From NCBI GenBank assembly GCA_035578155.1, contig JAPWDM010000003.1:70176142-70240141 (forward strand): a DNA stretch of 64,000 nt, written 5' to 3'. Position numbers and translations under genes: made by a program. Position 1 is the stretch's first letter; every line of letters begins with the position of its first letter. Source of the DNA: Brachynemurus nebulosus (taxonomy: Eukaryota; Arthropoda; Insecta; Neuroptera; Myrmeleontidae). Below are positions 58,351-64,000 of this stretch, piece after piece. Under the pieces are notes generated by a model that was given only the letters and a program-made list of their open reading frames with translations, was not told the DNA's origin and ran no database searches.

Positions 58351-58716
58351 AACAATTAAAATAAAAAAATGGTAGGTATTTTACGATAAATGTTGCTTTT
58401 TTACCACACTTTTAATTTTAAACTTGTAAAAATCTCAGTGATACAATATATAATTTGCAGAAGTTTCCAAGAATCCTTTCTTTGGTTTAGTATACCCAAG
58501 TGAGGTTAGGTGAGATTCATTGATACTATTTTAATGACCAGGATTCTAAATTCATATTTCTGCTAAAAATTAGTAACGAAAAAATAAAGGAAATTTGTTG
58601 TCTAGCGTACGGCGTTGCCAAAAATACGGCAGCGTAACTGAAGTACAATACTTATTCTCAAATTGAAACCCCTCTTTCATTCACCCCCTCCCTCTAACTC
58701 ACTCATTATCTATTTA

Positions 58717-58752
58717 TATATAAGAGTGAAAGAGAAGAAGGGATTTTCAGTT
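58717..58752 (+). promoter_or_regulatory. candidate TATA plus initiator
   Basis: TATATAAG at 58717-58724 and TCAGTT at 58747-58752. The A of the initiator lies 32 bases after the first T of the TATA box, the spacing expected of arthropod core promoters, and TCAGT is the arthropod initiator consensus. No open frame or exon is identified downstream. Confidence 0.3.
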
Positions 58753-58889
58753 GGGAATAATTACTGTATTTCTTAGATTAACGGTTCTTCGAGTTAAACT
58801 GCATTTTGCGCAACAGATTTGAGTTGTAGGAAACGCAAATTTTTTCAGAAAAAAATTGCGCAACAGATTTATTATTTATAATATTTTGT

Positions 58890-58950
58890 GACTATGGATT
58901 TGAAATTAGTTTTTACCAATAAAAACTTTCGTTTCATTTTTATCGTGTGA
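58890..58950 (+). repeat. short repeat shared with 14043-14102
   Basis: 'TTTGAAAT', then CAATAAAAACTTTCGTTTCA and 'TTTTTATCGTGTG' match 'CAGTAAAAACTTTTGTTTCA' and 'TTTTTATCATGTG' at about 14070. From 58951 to 60150 I see nothing else. Confidence 0.55.
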
Positions 58951-60154
58951 GCTTACAATGAACAGAAATGTTTCTTACCATTTGTTTTTTTTTTGCTGTA
59001 AAAATCGGTTCACCTAAAAACCAGTCTTTAACTGTCTTGTCCAAAAAAAAAAACTGCAATATTTTTACGGGACTAGTTTCGTTCAATTTTGTTTACTTTC
59101 TTTTGTTATTTAGTAATAAATATTCACTTTATGATCTTAATGTGAAGAAAAAATATTTAATACTTTTTTCCAATACTGTATTCTGTGTATCTATTCTCGT
59201 ATGATTTAAGTGCATATGCAAATGAACGTTTGTTTGGTTTATTTAATTGAACATTTGTGATTAGACGTGTTCTTTGGAGTTAAGTAGGTACGCTGTACAC
59301 ATATACCTACGGATTATATACCTTCGTGTAGAACCAAATCAAGTCAGTCTTCTTAACTTTGGAATGCAAATATGTATCTTATACCATAGAAGACAAGTTA
59401 GAGGTATGTTATGATTGTATGCACATTCTACATACATTAAAGTAAAATTTCAAGTAAGGCAATCGTCAGTCTACCTATGTATGTATGTTGAGTTGTTGAG
59501 TTACACAGAGTTTGAGTTGTACACCGTACATATTATGTAGCATGTGAAATTGAAACGGCGGTGGCTGAGTCAGGTAAATGAACGTTCATATATATGATTT
59601 CCAAAGTAATCATTTCAAACGAATTCGGCATTGAAGTTAAACAATGTAGGCATTAAGTGTATTAATCTACTTTGAAATTAAGGTAATCTTTATGTTCAAT
59701 CAGATGAGCTACGTCATCTACACCGTTCGTCATTGTATGTAGGACAACATTGTTGAGCCAAGACCAAGTTGAGTCTAGTCTAGTCCATTTGTCTTATCTT
59801 CTCTTCAAATTTGCCTGGGGTATCTAAAAATATTGTTAGCCCTTGTTATTTAATTTTTTTCTTTCAGCAACCATTACACTATCGAAAAAGTTTACCGGTA
59901 TTCTATGATTCAATATCAAATAATCCTATTAAAATCAAAATTATAACTTTGGAAGTCTAGGAAATCAGGGGGGACAGTCATTTCTAACAAATTTCTATCA
60001 CCAAGATAACTGGATCAAACATTATAAAAATAAAAATATTTTAAAATCGTTAGCTCTTTTAAATGAGACCTTACACGTTTTAACTCTTTTTTGGACCAAA
60101 CTGGCCCCACATTTTAATCCAGAAATATAAATCTACTATTGGAAAATAATACCC

Positions 60155-60388
60155 AAGACGCAGCATTCTGCATAATATAGCGAATTTCCGTTTATAAAAA
60201 TTTGTTTTTCTTGGAACCTAGTTGACATGCAATAATAGATTAAAGACTTCTTTTATGTGACTTTTTCTTCTCTATCCAATGGTGTAAAAGAATTTCACAA
60301 AAATTTTCGAATAATGGAAAATTTTGGCAAAAAGCAAATTTTTTTCACGAAAAATGCCTCAAAAACCATGTTCCGAGCATCGGACGTG
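60155..60388 (+). repeat. composite repeat Y, copy 2 (flanking part)
   Basis: It matches 20985-21206 ('GCGAATTTCCGTTTATAAAA', 'GGAAAATTTTGGCAAAAA', 'GCATCGGACGT'). Here about 85 further bases of unrelated sequence separate it from the (TA)n array, whereas copy 1 joins (TA)n directly. Confidence 0.8.
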
Positions 60389-60471
60389 TCTGGCTAACGA
60401 ACTTGTCCAACGGTTTGGGACTTCCAACATTTTCACCAAATTTTGTAAAAGTAGAACATTTCGTTCGAGAG

Positions 60472-60474
<3 letters not shown>

Positions 60475-60539
<65 letters not shown>
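60475..60539. repeat. (TA)n array left of MITE Y
   Basis: About 32 AT/TA units ending exactly at the MITE border. Confidence 0.98.
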
Positions 60540-60543
<4 letters not shown>

Positions 60544-61244
60544 GGTCCAGAATTATGTACCGTAATTGCTGGAGCTGATAGTATGTTCAAAAATAATGCT
60601 ACCTTTTCATCCACACTTTTTTCCAAAACTCAATAATAAGGAAGATAAAGCAGAGGGGTAAAATGTAGAGGGGTGGAATGAAACTGACTTCTTTTTTTTT
60701 AATGTTTTAGACGATTCTGATTACTAGATTCATATTCTAGGGGCGCGTATGAACATTAAGATAATTAAATTTATAGTATTAATTATTCGATCACTTATGA
60801 TTAGGGGATAATTTGGAAATAAATATTTCTACTTTAAATTACTCGGAAACGGTATTATTTATCAAAATATAACAAGTATACCTTTTTTGCGCGAAATCGT
60901 CTGAGGAATTATATTATCAGGGATTTTGTTTAAGTAATTGCAAATTAAAAAAGAAAAGACGTTATAACTCACACCTATCACCCAAAACCACCCCGTAGTC
61001 ATGAGTGGTGGAATAAGTGTTGACATAAATTTAATCCTTCTAACGCAAAATAAGTATCCCTAAAATATCAATCCGTTATTCAAAAGCGTTTGGAAAATAT
61101 TTAAGAAATAATGGTTTTCGTTTCACCCCTTGACAGAGTTGTATCTTCCTTATTATTGAGTTTTGAAAAAACGTGTACATGAAAAGGTACCATTAATTTT
61201 GAACGTACTACGAGCTCTACCAATACGGTACATAATTCTTGACC

Positions 61245-61248
<4 letters not shown>
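60540..61248. mobile_element. MITE Y, complete copy, 709 bp
   Basis: GGGTGGTCCAGAATTATGTA on the left and, reversed, AGGTGGTCAAGAATTATGTA on the right start TIRs that stay similar for about 115 bp (shared 'ACCTTTTCATC' / 'ACCTTTTCATG' and 'AAAACTCAATAATAAGGAAG'). TA units flank both ends because the element sits in (TA)n. 'GGGGTGGAATGAAACTGAC' and 'TTTCGTTTCACCCC' extend the inverted similarity. No transposase. Confidence 0.88.

Positions 61249-61311
<63 letters not shown>
61249..61311. repeat. (TA)n array right of MITE Y
   Basis: About 31 TA units starting at the element's right border. Confidence 0.98.
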
Positions 61312-61313
<2 letters not shown>

Positions 61314-61334
61314 TTTAGTGAATATTATTTTCGA

Positions 61335-61435
61335 TTTCTAGGGATCTCGAAACAAATTTCTTCCATAGTCCCGGACTCAAGTCGCGTCATGGCAGTGGTT
61401 GTAATAGCTGAATTTCATTCTGTAAATTCACCAAA
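61335..61435 (+). repeat. dispersed repeat family V, copy 3
   Basis: 'CTCGAAACAAATTTCTTCCA', 'TAGTCCCGGACTCAAGTCGC', 'GTCATGGCAG', 'GTAATAGCTGAATTTC'. It is the closest match to the minus-strand copy at 9190-9268. From 61440 to 62244 I see no gene; a minus-strand 111-codon frame (61560-61895) has no recognisable motif. Confidence 0.6.
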
Positions 61436-62254
61436 AGAATAATATTAAATTAAAAATTTCAGTAAATCCTGCCTTGGAGAAAACCCAACCTATGAAAATA
61501 TCTAAAATATGTCAGTCGTGGATATTTTTAAAATTCATTTCCCAGCGCTTTCACCATTATTATAGTTTATATGTCACAAAACCGAAAAAATAATTGTTAA
61601 TGCTAATGTAAGTCCCAAGCCTTAGTTCTTGGATAGGAATATGGTGCCCCTGAACTAGGATCCAAATTTGAGTAATTCTTCTTAAGTAGAGGTATTTAAA
61701 GTAAATCGAATCATTGGTTTGAAGGACTAAAACCATGTAATCAGCACAATTGGCCGCTGTTATCCAACTTTTATCATGGGGTGACTCCTTAGCTTGGTTG
61801 CTATGGGTGTAATGTGTGTTTAAGCATTTACATACACTTATAAGTAATCTTTTAGTAATAATATATCTCTGTATGTAAATATGTAAGTGTTGCATATTTG
61901 TTAAGACGTTTACCAGAAAATATTGATACTTGTTAGTAAAAGTTGTAGCTGTTACTTTAAGTGCAATTAAGGTGTATTAATATAAAATCACCATTTTTAT
62001 TTTGAGAAAGAGATACAACAGTTGTGTTTCTCCTCGCCTTCTTGTAGACCTGAAGTGTATTCTTGTCCGACGGAGACGAAGAATAAATATTTAAAATCAT
62101 GAAAAATGGTACCATTTTTGTAAAACGAGATCTTCTCTTTCTAGAAAGCTGCATTAAATGTTGACTTTACACACAATCGAACACTTACAAATGGCATGTG
62201 TAACAGTGACTCTTACGAAAAAAAAATTTATCTTTAGTTTTCCGTAAATTTTGT

Positions 62255-63167
62255 ACCGGAAAGAAGTTAGCGCCGAAAGTTGGAAAATTTTTTTGTTTTT
62301 AAAAGCTTTTATTTAACTTGCTATGTTAGTATGTTGGTTTAGATCAAATCTTGGAATCAAAATTTAGACAGGTTCTAATTAAGCTAGAGGTTTCAAATTT
62401 TGCATACCTGTCTAACCTTGACGACAATGGAATATTGTATAATTAGCTTTGCTCTAAATCGTCCCAAACCAAAATTTTTGATTTTTTGTCCTGTGCAACT
62501 TTTTGGTATTTCGAATTGTCAAATATTGTCCATTGATTTTACATTACAATTTTTTGTTTCCATAGTTATGCTTGATTAGGGTAAAGTAACCGATTGAAAT
62601 ATAAATAAAAGAATTACTTCTCTAATTTTTTTAAAAATTAATTGTAATCAGACTAAAAAGTAAAAAATTAATTTAAGTAAAAAAATGTTTTTTAAGAAAA
62701 AGCTTTTATTTAAAAATGGGCTAAAAAAAAATAAAATAAGTTTTGAGTGAAGTTTGAAGCAATATGCAACATAGTTTATAAAAGCTTGAGGTGTTTCATT
62801 AAGTTTGATAACTACTGAAAAGTAAAATAGCTGCACTTATATCCAAAACATCCTAAACAGAAATAATTAATGATAACACCTAAAGCTTTTATAAATTGCT
62901 CCAAACTTCACTCAAAAGTTATTTTATTTTTTTTTTAGCCCATTTTTAAATAAAAGTTTTTTCTTAAAAAACATTTTTTTTTACTTTAATTTATTTATAT
63001 GGCTAAATAAAACTTTTGGTAACTTAAATAACGGAAAAATTTTTTTCTTTATAAATAGCTAATTAAATAATTAAGTTTCACTTGGAGCAGTTACTGATTT
63101 CAAAGGAGCAATTTGGGAGCAATTTAATCATATAAAAAACAACTTTCGGCGCTAACTTCTTTCCGGT
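62255..63167. mobile_element. Mutator-like/foldback element, 913 bp, 9-bp TSD
   Basis: AAATTTTGT at 62246-62254 is repeated at 63168-63176. The 28-bp TIRs start ACCGGAAAGAAGTTAGCGCC and are identical on both ends. A second, inner inverted repeat of about 115 bp (62674-62793 with 62877-62989) holds 'AATGTTTTTTAAGAAAAA' and 'TTTAAAAATGGGCTAAAAAA'. A 9-bp duplication fits Mutator-like elements best. No transposase. Confidence 0.88.
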
Positions 63168-63179
63168 AAATTTTGTTCA

Positions 63180-63620
63180 TGTGTGTATATTATGTTCGTA
63201 CGATAATATCAAAATTACAGAATCAAAGTTCCATCAGAGGTATTATCTAGATACCTCTACGACGAACGAAACCGAAACTATATCTCTCTACCTATATGTA
63301 TATAGTTTTGTGGTACATACCTTCTTCATAGGTGGGTAGAAGAAGCCGAACATGAACAGTTCGTGGACACAAAGTGAATATACTATAATATAGCAAACAG
63401 CAGTAAGTTGAAATTACCTTGAGAAGATTGGACATAGCTACATTATATATAGCAAAGAGTCAAGAATGGAGATTACTTTTTTTTTTTTTATTAAGCAAAC
63501 TCAAGCAAGAGACAGAGGAGCACTGAACAAACAAGTTTACTGAACTGGTTATGTATTTGTTTATTTATATTCGTGATGGTACTAGGTGATTAAATTATTG
63601 ATAAGTTATATAATAATATG
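63180..63620. other. intergenic, no gene seen
   Basis: AT-rich, no structure recognised. Confidence 0.5.
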
Positions 63621-63634
63621 AATGAGTTATCTTA

Positions 63635-63960
63635 ACCGATTTTCAAAAAAGAAGGAAGTTCTAAATTGTATTTTTTTTCTACTTTATTCTTATGGGTTCT
63701 GTACATTAAAAGAAAAAACGAAACCTTTTTTAAGATCGCTCTCATGTCCTTCCTTCCGTCTGTCTGTCTGCCACAAAGTTTTTTTTCGAAAACTGTGTAA
63801 CGTAGGAATTTGAAATTTGGCATAATGTTAGGTCTTGATGACGCGCACATATATCGGTAGTCAACAATTAGGGAAAATTTTTTTTTGATTAAAGTTAGTT
63901 TGGGCCAAATGAGTTTTAATTAATATATCGTGTGAGGGATTCTAAAAATATTTTTTTATA
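63635..63960 (+). mobile_element. LINE-type 3' region fragment
   Basis: 'AACCGATTTTCAAAAAAGAA', 'TTATGGGTTCTGTACATTAA', then CCGTCTGTCTGTCTGCC and 'TTGAAATTTGGCATAATGTT' occur in the order commonly seen in 3' parts of insect non-LTR elements. Opposite-strand frames here are incidental. Ends uncertain. Confidence 0.4.
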
Positions 63961-64000
63961 TTTTTTGACCCACTGGTTTTCATGATGTAGCTCAAAATTC

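Overview
This window is eukaryotic, non-coding and strongly AT-rich, and almost certainly comes from an arthropod, most likely an insect. The evidence is a dense mixture of hAT, piggyBac-like, pogo/Tigger-like, Tc1/mariner-like and PIF/Harbinger-like non-autonomous DNA transposons, LINE/SINE-type 3' tails, long (TA)n microsatellites and many 'ggtacctac'-style pentamer clusters. A hemipteran such as an aphid would fit, but I cannot fix the species. I found no protein-coding gene I would defend, no rRNA, no intact tRNA, no operon and no CRISPR array. The longest open frames are by-products of short repeats or AT-rich DNA.

Most of what can be annotated is transposon anatomy, read from terminal inverted repeats (TIRs) and target-site duplications (TSDs). 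Left third (1-22 kb): a Tc1/mariner-like MITE (470-1336), a hAT MITE with an exact 8-bp TSD (4048-5217), a pogo-like MITE (5711-6091), a 214-bp near-perfect hairpin (7891-8104), a piggyBac-like element (9665-10582), an inverted TCTTGG minisatellite (11285-11712), a MITE nested in a foldback element (13138-14418), a pogo-like element nested in another pogo-like element (16245-17465), and LINE-type tails.

Middle (22-44 kb): a pogo-like deletion derivative that keeps the first codons of its transposase (22625-23197), two small hAT-like elements, a roughly 155-175 bp tandem/dispersed repeat (family S), three copies of another repeat (family R), several palindromic MITEs, and a very young non-autonomous LTR retrotransposon (37696-43258). 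That retrotransposon has 1.91-kb LTRs, a CCAG TSD, an initiator-Met tRNA primer site and a polypurine tract, but no gag or pol.

Right third (44-64 kb): a piggyBac-like MITE (44909-45335), two copies of a Tc1-like element (46942 and 49355) that carry different insertions at the same AT-rich spot, further TA-target elements (49907-51101, 52107-53041, 60540-61248), a PIF/Harbinger-like foldback MITE (56114-56451) and a Mutator-like element with a 9-bp TSD (62255-63167). Three recurring themes stand out: TA-target MITEs embedded in or flanked by (TA)n arrays, elements whose TIR motif is repeated inside the element, and elements nested in other elements. A few short stretches look like promoters or first exons (around 8.6, 22.2, 28.5 and 58.7 kb) and are listed at low confidence. 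All comparisons were made by eye, so boundaries of diverged repeats are approximate.
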